A DNA stretch of 9,208 nt from positions 9,302 through 18,509 of the forward strand of contig CAJODU010000106.1 of NCBI GenBank assembly GCA_905233325.1, written 5' to 3'. Each line of letters opens with the position of its first letter. Within the stretch, counting starts at the first letter, position 1. This document shows positions 1 to 6,037 of the stretch, one piece after another. The notes beneath the pieces are model-generated. The model worked only from the letters and a program-made list of their open reading frames with translations, was not told where the DNA came from and searched no databases. The position numbers and the translations under genes are program-made. This stretch comes from an uncultured Selenomonadaceae bacterium. Lineage in GTDB: Bacteria; Bacillota; Negativicutes; Selenomonadales; Selenomonadaceae.

Positions 1-89
1 TGATTCACTGATAACGGAACTGAAAATTAAACTGCACAACCATCACCTAAGGGTTGCCTCATTCGTACATCATAGGCTTATCAAGCAAT

Positions 90-118
90 ATTTTACAACT
101 TAAAACAATCTTTGTCTA
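90..118 (-). promoter_or_regulatory. Candidate sigma-A type promoter reading out of the window
   Basis: On the minus strand a -35-like TAGACA (118-113) and a -10-like TAAAAT (95-90) are separated by exactly 17 bases, so transcription would start near base 82 and run off the left edge. A short dyad, TGTAT-tcg-ATACA (132-144), lies 13 bases upstream of the -35. The rest of bases 1-203 is AT-rich and shows no supportable reading frame. Just downstream of the predicted start is a small stem (GCAACC/GGTTGT, ten-base loop) that I cannot assign to a known RNA family. The gene served is outside the window. Confidence 0.4.
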
Positions 119-203
119 CAATTTTTGTATTTGTATTCGATACATGTCAATCCCTTTCACAGCTTTTTCTTGAGAATTTTTCTGACAATTTAAGCTACTT
201 TTA

Positions 204-2135
204 TCAAAATCCCGTACGCTTGAACATTTTAGCGAGGTCTTGAGAGCTTAACTTCAATATTGTCGGGCGACCGTGCGGACAGGTGAAGGGGTGAGCTGTC
301 TTTGTGAGCTGATCAAGAAGTATCTGCATTTGTCGGAAGTTGAGTTCGTGTCCTGCCTTGATTGCGGCACGACAAGCGGTAACGGCGAGGCAGGACTGCC
401 TGATATTCCTTGCTATTGCCTTCTGCTGCTCCTCACCTGCCACAGAATCATCAACGGGCGGCAATTCTGCCAAAATCTCCCTGAGCATACCTTCAGCATC
501 ACTGTTGTCAACATCGGCAGGAATCTCCATGAGTCTGTACTCATTCTCACCGCTCGACTCCATTGTAAAGCCGAGATTGTGGAACAGTTCAAGATTATTT
601 TCAACAAGCTGAGACTCAAAATCATCAAAGCTGAGAATCTGATGAACTAAAAGCTGCTGCGCGGGAATACCGTCAGTATAGCCGGAAAAGCGATCAAATA
701 AAACTCTCTCGTGGGCGGCGTGCTGGTCGACTATATATAGATCGTGATCATCTTTGGCAATGATATAACACAAATCAATCTGCCCGATAGGCGTTATCTT
801 CTTCGGCGGGTTCGTTTCGTCGAATGTGATTAAATCTTGCTTGAAGTCTGTGAGGGCGGAGGCTTGACTGATTTCAAGTTCTCTATCAATATCTTCAAAT
901 CGCGACTTTGAATTTGCACTGAGAATATCTCTCACTTCGTTCAAGCTGTATCTTTTGGAATTTGCTGCAGGATCTATCGTCGGCGACGATTTAGTATAAT
1001 CTTTGCCATAATCCAAGCGAGGTGAATAATCTCTGGGACTTTGTTGAGTACGCTGCGAAGTGAAAGTATTTCTGCCGCTCAATGAAGTCAAGGCGGCAAC
1101 ATTCGCCAGATCATCATCGAAACTGCCGACAGCGAGATTTTTACCTTCAATGGCTTTAATGATTGCCGCATAGGTTGCCCTGTAAATCTTATTTTCGTCC
1201 TCGAATCTGATTTCCGTTTTCTGAGGGTGAACATTGACATCAATGCTACGAGGCGGCAGACTGTATATCAAAATGGCAAGCGGAAAGCCATTCTGATGAA
1301 TCAGAGACTTGTAAGCCTCGTCAACTGCCTTAGAAATTATACGGTTGCTTATGATTCTGCCATTGACAATAAAGGTCTGCCAACTTCGATAGCTTTTCAT
1401 AAGATTGGGCTTGCTGATATAGCCCTTGATCGTGAAGTTTTCGTCGTCCATATCAGTAAAATCAACCTCAAGAAGTGAGTCAGAAATATCGCGGCCGTAA
1501 ATGCTTGCGATAGTCTCAATTAAATTGCCGCTGCCCGGTGTATTTATATCATTCCTGTTGCCGTTGATGAATTTGAAGGCAATAGAGGGACGGCTCAAGG
1601 CGAGCTTTATAATAAAATCGTGGATTTTTGAACCCTCCGTATTGTTTGTCCGCAGAAATTTTTTACGGGCGGGTGTGTTGAAAAATAAGTCTTCAACCAA
1701 AATCGTTGTCCCAAGTGAGCAGCCCATTTCCTGTACTTCTTGATTCAAGCCGCCGTTGAGACTGATAGAAGTGCCTAAATCGCTGCCCTCTTGACGGGTG
1801 CGTATGTTGAAGTTGGAGACAGACATAATGGTAGGCAGTGCCTCGCCGCGAAAGCCAAGGGTTGAAATATCGTTGAGGTCTTCGGCATCTTTGATTTTGC
1901 TTGTGGCGTGGCGGCAAATGGAAAGACAGGCATCTTCCATATTCATACCGATACCATTGTCAGTGACTCTAATGAAGGACTTGCCGCCGTTTTGGATCTC
2001 AACTTCAATTCTGGTTGCGCCGGCGTCAATAGAATTTTCAACCAATTCCTTGACGCAGGAGGCAGGACGCTCAACGACCTCACCCGCTGCAATTTTGTTA
2101 ATAGTGCCGGAATCCAGCCTGTGAACTTTACTCAA
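204..2135 (-). CDS. mutL: DNA mismatch repair protein MutL
   Basis: MutL is the ATP-dependent matchmaker of methyl-independent mismatch repair, linking MutS at a mismatch to strand nicking and excision. The N-terminal GHKL ATPase is complete: KELVENSIDAGAT (E30, N34), TDNGIGM (D59) and LGFRGEAL (93-100). A variable linker follows, then the C-terminal dimerisation and endonuclease domain with DQHAAHER (from D470), ACR (587-589), CPHGRP (619-624) and a final FKR (638-640). These metal-binding motifs mean this MutL probably nicks DNA itself, as in bacteria without MutH. The last acidic position of the first motif is D481, where Glu is usual. I place the start at the TTG at 2135: AAGAGGTG (2149-2142) lies six bases upstream and the protein then begins MSKVHRLD. 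A TTG at 2153 is in frame but sits before that ribosome binding site. The product has 643 residues, a normal length. It lies 55 bases after comM in the same direction. No mutS is in view. Confidence 0.96.
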   Translation of the reverse strand: MSKVHRLDSGTINKIAAGEVVERPASCVKELVENSIDAGATRIEVEIQNGGKSFIRVTDNGIGMNMEDACLSICRHATSKIKDAEDLNDISTLGFRGEALPTIMSVSNFNIRTRQEGSDLGTSISLNGGLNQEVQEMGCSLGTTILVEDLFFNTPARKKFLRTNNTEGSKIHDFIIKLALSRPSIAFKFINGNRNDINTPGSGNLIETIASIYGRDISDSLLEVDFTDMDDENFTIKGYISKPNLMKSYRSWQTFIVNGRIISNRIISKAVDEAYKSLIHQNGFPLAILIYSLPPRSIDVNVHPQKTEIRFEDENKIYRATYAAIIKAIEGKNLAVGSFDDDLANVAALTSLSGRNTFTSQRTQQSPRDYSPRLDYGKDYTKSSPTIDPAANSKRYSLNEVRDILSANSKSRFEDIDRELEISQASALTDFKQDLITFDETNPPKKITPIGQIDLCYIIAKDDHDLYIVDQHAAHERVLFDRFSGYTDGIPAQQLLVHQILSFDDFESQLVENNLELFHNLGFTMESSGENEYRLMEIPADVDNSDAEGMLREILAELPPVDDSVAGEEQQKAIARNIRQSCLAVTACRAAIKAGHELNFRQMQILLDQLTKTAHPFTCPHGRPTILKLSSQDLAKMFKRTGF

Positions 2136-2151
2136 AAAATACACCTCTTGC

Positions 2152-2178
2152 AAAAAGAGCCGCCCTTGCAGCTCTCTT
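2152..2178 (-). terminator. Possible attenuator or weak terminator between comM and mutL
   Basis: On the minus strand an AAGAGAGCTG / CGGCTCTTTT stem with two wobble pairs and a CAAGGG loop is followed by a run of five T. It follows the comM stop by about 12 bases and immediately precedes the mutL ribosome binding site. The short T-run and wobbles argue for partial termination or read-through rather than a full stop. Confidence 0.45.
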
Positions 2179-2190
2179 CTTCTACTTTAA

Positions 2191-3723
2191 TTAATAAGAA
2201 TCAAAATCTACGTCGTTGCGAAGTTTGATAGCCTCGCCAATATGCACATTGTCAATAATATCACTGCCTTCAAGATCGGCAATGGTACGTCCAACTTTCT
2301 TGATTCTGTCGTAAGACCTCGCGGAAAGATGTTTTTTCTTGTAAACCAACTCAAGAAGTTCCTCCGCTCTGTCCGTCATTAGACAATATTTGCCAATCAA
2401 TGCGTGATTCATCTGTGCATTGCAAAACAGATTATACGGTTTCAATCTTTCAAATTGAATTTTTCTTGCTGCCGTGACGCGTTTTCTGATTTCCGAAGAA
2501 GGCTCATTCTTTCTCTTTGACGCAAGGTCTTTATATTCCACCTTGGGAACGCGAATATGTATATCAATTCTGTCAAGCAGAGGACCGGAGAGTCGTCGAG
2601 TATACCGCTTGATCTCCTGCGGTGTGCAGCGGCAAGGGTGCTCTATGTCGCCATACCAGCCGCATGGGCAGGGATTCATTGAACAGATCAATATTATGCT
2701 TGACGGAAATGTCAAAGTCGCATTTACGCGTGATATGGTAATTTGCCGTTCCTCCAGCGGTTCACGCAAGGCCTCAAGCGTTTCTTTCTTAAATTCAGGG
2801 AACTCATCCAAGAACAATACCCCATGATGAGCAAGCGTCACCTGCCCGGGTCTGGGAATTGTGCCGCCGCCTATCATTGAGGCAGTTGAGGCGTCGTGGT
2901 TGGGATTTTGGAATGGACGCCTTGTTATAAGGCCGCCATTCGGTCCGAGCTTGCCTTCTATGCTGTAGATTTTGGTGACTTCCAAAGCCTCTTCGCGTGT
3001 CAATTCCGGCAATATCGTATTTACTCTCTTTGCCAGCATTGTCTTGCCGGAACCGGGGACACCAACCATCAGCACATTATGACCGCCTGCCGCAGCTATC
3101 TCCAACGCTCTCTTAGCTACAAATTGCCCCTGCACATCAGCAAAATCATCTTGAAATTCCAAGATAGGTTCATCGTTGATAATATCCTGCTTGACTTCCG
3201 GCTGAAGTTCTTCGTAGCCTTGAAGAAAATGTATCAATTCCCGCAAAGTCTTCGGAGCATAAACCTCAATCCCTTCAACCAGCAGAGCTTCGTTGACATT
3301 CTCTTTTGCAACGAAGATTTTTTTAAAGCCTTGATCGCGGGCAGTAACAACCATAGGAAGAACGCCGCGAACAGCTCGAAGATTTCCCTCAAGTGACAAC
3401 TCGGCACTGAATAAACAACCGTCAGTTTTCTCGACAGGAATGGCACCTTGAGCAGAGAGCAAGCCCACAGCAATCGGTAAATCAAGCCCCGAAGAATCTT
3501 TCTTCATGTCGGCAGGTGCCAAGTTTATAGTGATTTTCTCCGCCCTCAGCAGGAGATTGGAATTTTTGACAGCAGTGCGGACGCGCTCCTTAGATTCACG
3601 AACAGAGGCGTCCGGCAAGCCCACTATATCAAAAGACGGCATACCGTTGCTGCTGTCCACTTCAACCGAAATTATTTGTCCTTCAACACCAAGCGTAGTT
3701 GCTCCGAAAGTTCTTGCAAACAA
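2191..3723 (-). CDS. comM: YifB/ComM-family Mg-chelatase-like AAA+ ATPase
   Basis: This is a cytoplasmic AAA+ protein of the YifB/ComM family. Characterised ComM is a hexameric helicase that promotes branch migration when transformed DNA is integrated, and many non-competent bacteria also keep it. The 510 residues match the family length. The N-terminal domain (about 1-170, beginning MFARTFGATTLGVEGQ) resembles the Lon S5-like fold. The ATPase has Walker A GVPGSGKT (221-228), Walker B VLFLDE (302-307), a cysteine cluster CPCG...CRC (352-366) and SGPLLDRID (379-387). The C-terminal part (about 400-510) is the Mg-chelatase C-terminal region. The start is a TTG at 3723, seven bases after AAGAGGTG (3738-3731); no ATG start fits as well. 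It is upstream of mutL and probably cotranscribed with it. No promoter was convincing directly upstream, so it may depend on read-through from pyrF across the tnpB relic. Confidence 0.95.
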   Translation of the reverse strand: MFARTFGATTLGVEGQIISVEVDSSNGMPSFDIVGLPDASVRESKERVRTAVKNSNLLLRAEKITINLAPADMKKDSSGLDLPIAVGLLSAQGAIPVEKTDGCLFSAELSLEGNLRAVRGVLPMVVTARDQGFKKIFVAKENVNEALLVEGIEVYAPKTLRELIHFLQGYEELQPEVKQDIINDEPILEFQDDFADVQGQFVAKRALEIAAAGGHNVLMVGVPGSGKTMLAKRVNTILPELTREEALEVTKIYSIEGKLGPNGGLITRRPFQNPNHDASTASMIGGGTIPRPGQVTLAHHGVLFLDEFPEFKKETLEALREPLEERQITISRVNATLTFPSSIILICSMNPCPCGWYGDIEHPCRCTPQEIKRYTRRLSGPLLDRIDIHIRVPKVEYKDLASKRKNEPSSEIRKRVTAARKIQFERLKPYNLFCNAQMNHALIGKYCLMTDRAEELLELVYKKKHLSARSYDRIKKVGRTIADLEGSDIIDNVHIGEAIKLRNDVDFDSY

Positions 3724-3770
3724 GCTGCTTCACCTCTTGAAAATAATCACACCAATATTATTACCGAAAT

Positions 3771-3813
3771 GCGGCGAAAAGTCCCTTGCTTTAGCTATTG
3801 GGATGTAAGCCGC
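3771..3813. repeat. Nested inverted repeat in the comM upstream region
   Basis: The plus strand reads GCGGC (3771-3775), then TCCC (3782-3785), a central GCTTTAGC, then GGGA (3800-3803) and GCCGC (3809-3813). This makes nested perfect arms of five and four bases around an imperfect core. On the minus strand it lies in the comM leader, about 47 bases before the start. It shares GCTTTAGC with the right-end hairpin at 3971-3992, so it could be a decayed companion end of the same element, or an unrelated leader structure. Confidence 0.4.
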
Positions 3814-3993
3814 TAAATTTTTATTGCATTTTGTAAATTCATTTGCTAAAATATATTTGAAGATGAGCAGGGGTAAAATCCGCCTCTTCGTAAAATATAT
3901 GGTTGGGGCATCGACCATTGCAGGAGACATTAAGTCCTTGTTTATGAGGCAAATGTCGATGATAGCAGAATCCGCCGGCTTTAGCCGTGGGGA
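3794..3993 (+). pseudogene. Decayed 3' end of a tnpB-like gene (IS200/IS605 family)
   Basis: No intact gene is present, but the plus strand carries what looks like the tail of TnpB, the RNA-guided nuclease ancestor of Cas12. From 3902 the frame reads VGASTIAGDIKS, then RQMSMIAES and SAGFSRGEYVN, resembling the usual degenerate C-terminal tail (VGxTxxACGD...MxQESPxF). Upstream, at 3802-3826, GATGTAA-GCCGCTAAATTT would read D-V-(N)-A-A-K-F if one or two lost bases were restored. That is the position of the conserved DRDxNAAxN catalytic motif. The zinc ribbon and everything upstream are gone. The adjoining right-end hairpin supports the reading. The assignment rests on remembered family features and no alignment was run. 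The alternative is chance similarity in an intergenic spacer. Confidence 0.55.
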
Positions 3994-4002
3994 GTATGTC
4001 AA
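3926..4002 (+). mobile_element. IS200/IS605-type right end with omega-RNA-like hairpins
   Basis: Two stem-loops lie in the orientation expected for the guide-RNA (omega-RNA) region at the tnpB 3' end. The first is GACATT (3926-3931) with AATGTC (3952-3957), enclosing an inner CCT/AGG. The second is CGGC-TTTA-GCCG (3976-3987) inside an imperfect TCC/GGG outer stem (3971-3992), followed by AGTATGTCAA. A GC-rich hairpin with a CTTTAG core followed by GGGGAGTATGTCAA is characteristic of right ends of tnpB-only (IS1341-like) elements as I remember them. I see no matching left end, no tnpA and no intact tnpB, so this is an orphan remnant. The boundary falls about four bases before the pyrF stop codon, which is undamaged. 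Confidence 0.6.
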
Positions 4003-4006
4003 TATT

Positions 4007-4732
4007 CTATTGAGCTGCAGGAATAGTGCTCATTTCTTCAAGGATACGTTGAGTTGCCTCTTTGGGATTTTCGGCGGCGATAATCGGACGACCTATCACC
4101 AAGTGAGTTGCACCGTTTGTAAGAGCTTGAGACGGCGTCGCGATTCTGCTTTGATCGTTGATAGCTGCTCCGGCGGGACGAACGCCCGGGGTTACTATTA
4201 AAAAGTCTTTGCCGCAAGCCTCTCTGATAGCCTTTGCCTCCTGCGGTGAGGCTACCACGCCGTCAAGTCCTGCCTTCTGCGCGAGTTTCGCGAGCCTTAC
4301 CACTTGCCCCTTCATCTGCAGATTATAGCCAAGTCCCTCCCAATCCTCTTGATTGATACTTGTCAGCACAGTCACTGCGATTAATTTTGGCCGTTCTATT
4401 TTCAGAAGATCAGCTTCCATCTTTAAGCGTTCCGCTGCCGTCTTCATCATAGTATAGCCGCCGCCGGCGTGGATATTCAAAATATTTGCTCCGAGATTCA
4501 TCAAAGAGCAGAGACCGCCCGCCACTGTGTTGGGAATGTCATGGAGTTTCAGATCAAGGAAAATATTTTTATTGCTGCTCTTCAAAAATTTGACAACTTC
4601 AGCACCGACACTGTAAAAAAGTTCCATGCCGACCTTGTAATAGTTCACGCTGTCCCCAAGTTCATTGACAAGCTGCTTGACATCATCAATGTTGTGAAAA
4701 TCCAAGGCAACTATTAAACGATTGTCGCTCAT
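4007..4732 (-). CDS. pyrF: Orotidine 5'-phosphate decarboxylase
   Basis: PyrF catalyses the last step of de novo UMP synthesis, decarboxylating OMP in the cytoplasm as a TIM-barrel dimer. The protein opens MSDNRLIVALDF with the substrate-contacting D11 and has K33 in YYKVGMEL. The family signature is LDLKLHDIPNTV (59-70), with the catalytic D60, K62, D65 and T69. The C-terminal phosphate-binding part (VTPGVRPAG, then HLVIGRPI) is intact. I chose the ATG at 4732, six bases after GAGGTG (4744-4739), giving 241 residues. An in-frame GTG at 4741 overlaps that ribosome binding site and is unlikely. It stands apart from other pyr genes, diverges from rpiB and has its own promoter. Its 3' end abuts the tnpB right-end remnant but the reading frame shows no truncation. 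Confidence 0.96.
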   Translation of the reverse strand: MSDNRLIVALDFHNIDDVKQLVNELGDSVNYYKVGMELFYSVGAEVVKFLKSSNKNIFLDLKLHDIPNTVAGGLCSLMNLGANILNIHAGGGYTMMKTAAERLKMEADLLKIERPKLIAVTVLTSINQEDWEGLGYNLQMKGQVVRLAKLAQKAGLDGVVASPQEAKAIREACGKDFLIVTPGVRPAGAAINDQSRIATPSQALTNGATHLVIGRPIIAAENPKEATQRILEEMSTIPAAQ

Positions 4733-4769
4733 TTGTAACACCTCAATATATTTAAATTATCTTGCTAAT

Positions 4770-4798
4770 AGTTTACCAATTTAAGGCAAACAAGTCAA
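4770..4798 (-). promoter_or_regulatory. pyrF promoter
   Basis: On the minus strand TTGACT (4798-4793) and TAAACT (4775-4770) are separated by 17 bases. The predicted start near 4763 leaves a leader of about 30 bases. The -35 faces that of the rpiB promoter, with 13 bases between the two hexamers. Confidence 0.75.
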
Positions 4799-4811
4799 TC
4801 AAATTATAATA

Positions 4812-4840
4812 TTGACAAATATATTTAAATACCCTAAAAT
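4812..4840 (+). promoter_or_regulatory. rpiB promoter
   Basis: A perfect -35 TTGACA (4812-4817) is followed after 17 bases by TAAAAT (4835-4840), with a predicted start near 4847 and a leader of about 60 bases. A second TTGACA at 4869-4874 has no -10 at the right distance. Together with the pyrF promoter it forms the inverted repeat GTCAAT (4794-4799) / ATTGAC (4811-4816). Confidence 0.75.
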
Positions 4841-4906
4841 GAGCTTAATTAGTGAAAGTCAGGCTATATTGACAAGAATAAATATATATTTTGGGGAGTA
4901 CGTAAG

Positions 4907-5350
4907 ATGAAAATTACAATCGGAAGTGATCATGGTGCTGTTGCACTGAAAGAAGAAGTCAAAATGATATTGAAAGAGTTTGCGGATATTGAGATTCACG
5001 ATGTTGGCACTTTTGGAAATGATCCCGTTGATTATCCTGAAATTGCCGAGAAGGTTTGCAATGAAGTTATTAGCGGTATTTCAGATCGTGGAATACTTCT
5101 TTGCGGCACGGGTATAGGAATGTCAATCGCGGCGAATAAAATTAAAGGTATTCGCTGTGCTCTCTGCAGTGATGTCTACTCGGCAAAGATGTCTCGCGAG
5201 CATAATGATGCTAACGTCTTGGCATTGGGTGGTCGAGTGCTTGGTTTTGGCCCCGCCGGCGAGATTGTTCGCATGTGGTTGACGACTGATTATAGCGGCG
5301 AGGTCAGACATACCCGTCGAATTAACAAAATTCATTCTTTGGAAAAATAG
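4907..5350 (+). CDS. rpiB: Ribose 5-phosphate isomerase B (RpiB/LacAB family)
   Basis: RpiB interconverts ribose 5-phosphate and ribulose 5-phosphate in the non-oxidative pentose phosphate pathway, linking sugar breakdown to nucleotide synthesis. The 147 residues match the family length. The N-terminal GSDHGA (6-11), the active-site CGTGIGMS (66-73, with C66 as the enolisation base by analogy with E. coli RpiB), SREHNDAN (96-103, with H99) and VLALGGRVLG are all present. The start ATG follows GGGGAG (4893-4898) by eight bases. Related sugar-specific enzymes (galactose 6-phosphate and allose 6-phosphate isomerases) share this fold, but the stand-alone context favours the housekeeping role. It is monocistronic as far as I can see. 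No convincing terminator follows it; only a weak all-AT dyad lies before the rplM promoter. Confidence 0.95.
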   Translation: MKITIGSDHGAVALKEEVKMILKEFADIEIHDVGTFGNDPVDYPEIAEKVCNEVISGISDRGILLCGTGIGMSIAANKIKGIRCALCSDVYSAKMSREHNDANVLALGGRVLGFGPAGEIVRMWLTTDYSGEVRHTRRINKIHSLEK

Positions 5351-5393
5351 ATTTATCCGTTTAGAAAATTAACCAAAATTTTTACTAAATATC

Positions 5394-5422
5394 TTGACTT
5401 AATTGAAACTTTTGATTATACT
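5394..5422 (+). promoter_or_regulatory. rplM-rpsI operon promoter
   Basis: TTGACT (5394-5399) and TATACT (5417-5422) are separated by exactly 17 bases, which fits a strong sigma-A type promoter. Transcription would begin around 5429, at the 5' foot of the structured leader. Confidence 0.82.
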
Positions 5423-5427
5423 ATTTT

Positions 5428-5478
5428 GAGTATGGCGAAAGCAGTGGTGTTTCCATAGCCCCGGGCATTACCGTATTC
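5428..5478 (+). promoter_or_regulatory. L13-type ribosomal protein leader RNA
   Basis: The start of the rplM transcript folds into an outer stem GAGTATGG (5428-5435) with CCGTATTC (5471-5478) and an inner stem GTGGTG (5444-5449) with CATTAC (5466-5471), the two sharing C5471. A one-sided CGAAAGCA bulge and a C-rich loop complete it. This position and shape match the L13 leader of Bacillota, where the ribosomal protein is thought to bind its own mRNA and repress it. The 5' TATGG (5431-5435) can also pair perfectly with CCATA (5453-5457), which would exclude the outer stem. The family assignment is from memory and position, not a covariance search. Confidence 0.7.
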
Positions 5479-5524
5479 GTCAAGGTTAAATTAAAAAATC
5501 GTCAAACTCTAGGGGGAAGATGAA

Positions 5525-6001
5525 ATGAACCCAATGAAGCCAACCTTCATGGCAAAAGCAAAAGATATTGATCGCAAATGGTATTTAGTTGATGCTGACG
5601 GTAAAACTCTTGGTCGCCTTGCATCAGAAGTAGCAAAAGTCCTCAGCGGAAAAAATAAACCAGTTTGGACTCCTCACGTTGACACCGGCGATTATGTTGT
5701 CGTTATCAATGCTGAAAAAGTCGTCTTGACAGGTAAAAAATTCAAGAAGAAGGAATATTTCCACCACACCGGCTATCTCGGCGGTGCAAAATTTGCCTCA
5801 GCTGATGAATGGATGAATAAATATCCTGAGCGTGTCATTCAACATGCAATCAGAGGCATGCTGCCAAAGAATAAACTTGGTGAGGATATGTACAGAAAGT
5901 TGCATGTTTATAAGACTGCCGAACACCCGCATGCTGCACAGAAGCCGGAAACTCTTGAACTCAGCTTGTTTGAGTCCAGACATTCTCAGCAGCACGCTTA
6001 A
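5525..6001 (+). CDS. rplM: 50S ribosomal protein L13
   Basis: L13 is an early-assembling protein of the large ribosomal subunit that binds 23S rRNA. The sequence shows RKWYLVDADGKTLGRLASEVAKVL near the N-terminus, HVDTGDYVVV, the YFHHTGYLGG turn, and the C-terminal signature AIRGMLPKNKLG followed by LHVYKTAEHPHAAQKPE. At 158 residues it is about ten longer than usual, because of a short N-terminal extension before MAKAKDIDRKW. The ATG at 5525 is placed seven bases after AGGGGGA (5511-5517), so I keep it; the in-frame ATG at 5534 is too far away. An ATG at 5520 opens only a two-codon frame (Met-Lys-stop) overlapping the real start. It is the first gene of the operon with rpsI, 36 bases upstream of it, and is probably controlled by the leader. 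Confidence 0.97.
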   Translation: MNPMKPTFMAKAKDIDRKWYLVDADGKTLGRLASEVAKVLSGKNKPVWTPHVDTGDYVVVINAEKVVLTGKKFKKKEYFHHTGYLGGAKFASADEWMNKYPERVIQHAIRGMLPKNKLGEDMYRKLHVYKTAEHPHAAQKPETLELSLFESRHSQQHA

Positions 6002-6037
6002 TAAAATGATTCGGAAATGTAAATTGGAGGAAATATA

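Noticed and set aside
20..85. Riboswitch resemblance near the left edge (AGGTGATGG like a fluoride motif on the minus strand; CTTATCAAG like a SAM motif start on the plus strand)
   Set aside because: The partner segments that define either riboswitch are absent, so the matches are too short to mean anything.
2896..3396. A 166-codon plus-strand frame opposite comM
   Set aside because: It lies wholly within comM, whose motifs are intact on the other strand, and the translation shows no domain pattern. It is a shadow frame.
3971..4000. The GC-rich hairpin after pyrF as a pyrF terminator
   Set aside because: On the minus strand no T-run follows the stem, so it is not a normal intrinsic terminator. 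It could still stabilise the 3' end of the pyrF message.
3730..4002. A 90-codon minus-strand frame ending in the comM ribosome binding site, tempting as a small coupled gene
   Set aside because: Half of it is the antisense of the tnpB right-end hairpins, it has no ribosome binding site of its own that I can see, and it resembles no family I know, including YraN, which often neighbours comM.
3824..4201. A 125-codon plus-strand frame as an intact gene
   Set aside because: Only its first half resembles a tnpB tail. The second half is antisense to pyrF, so it is treated as a relic that runs on by chance.
4869..4874. A second TTGACA upstream of rpiB
   Set aside because: At 17 bases downstream the sequence is TGGGGA within the ribosome binding site, so there is no -10 box.
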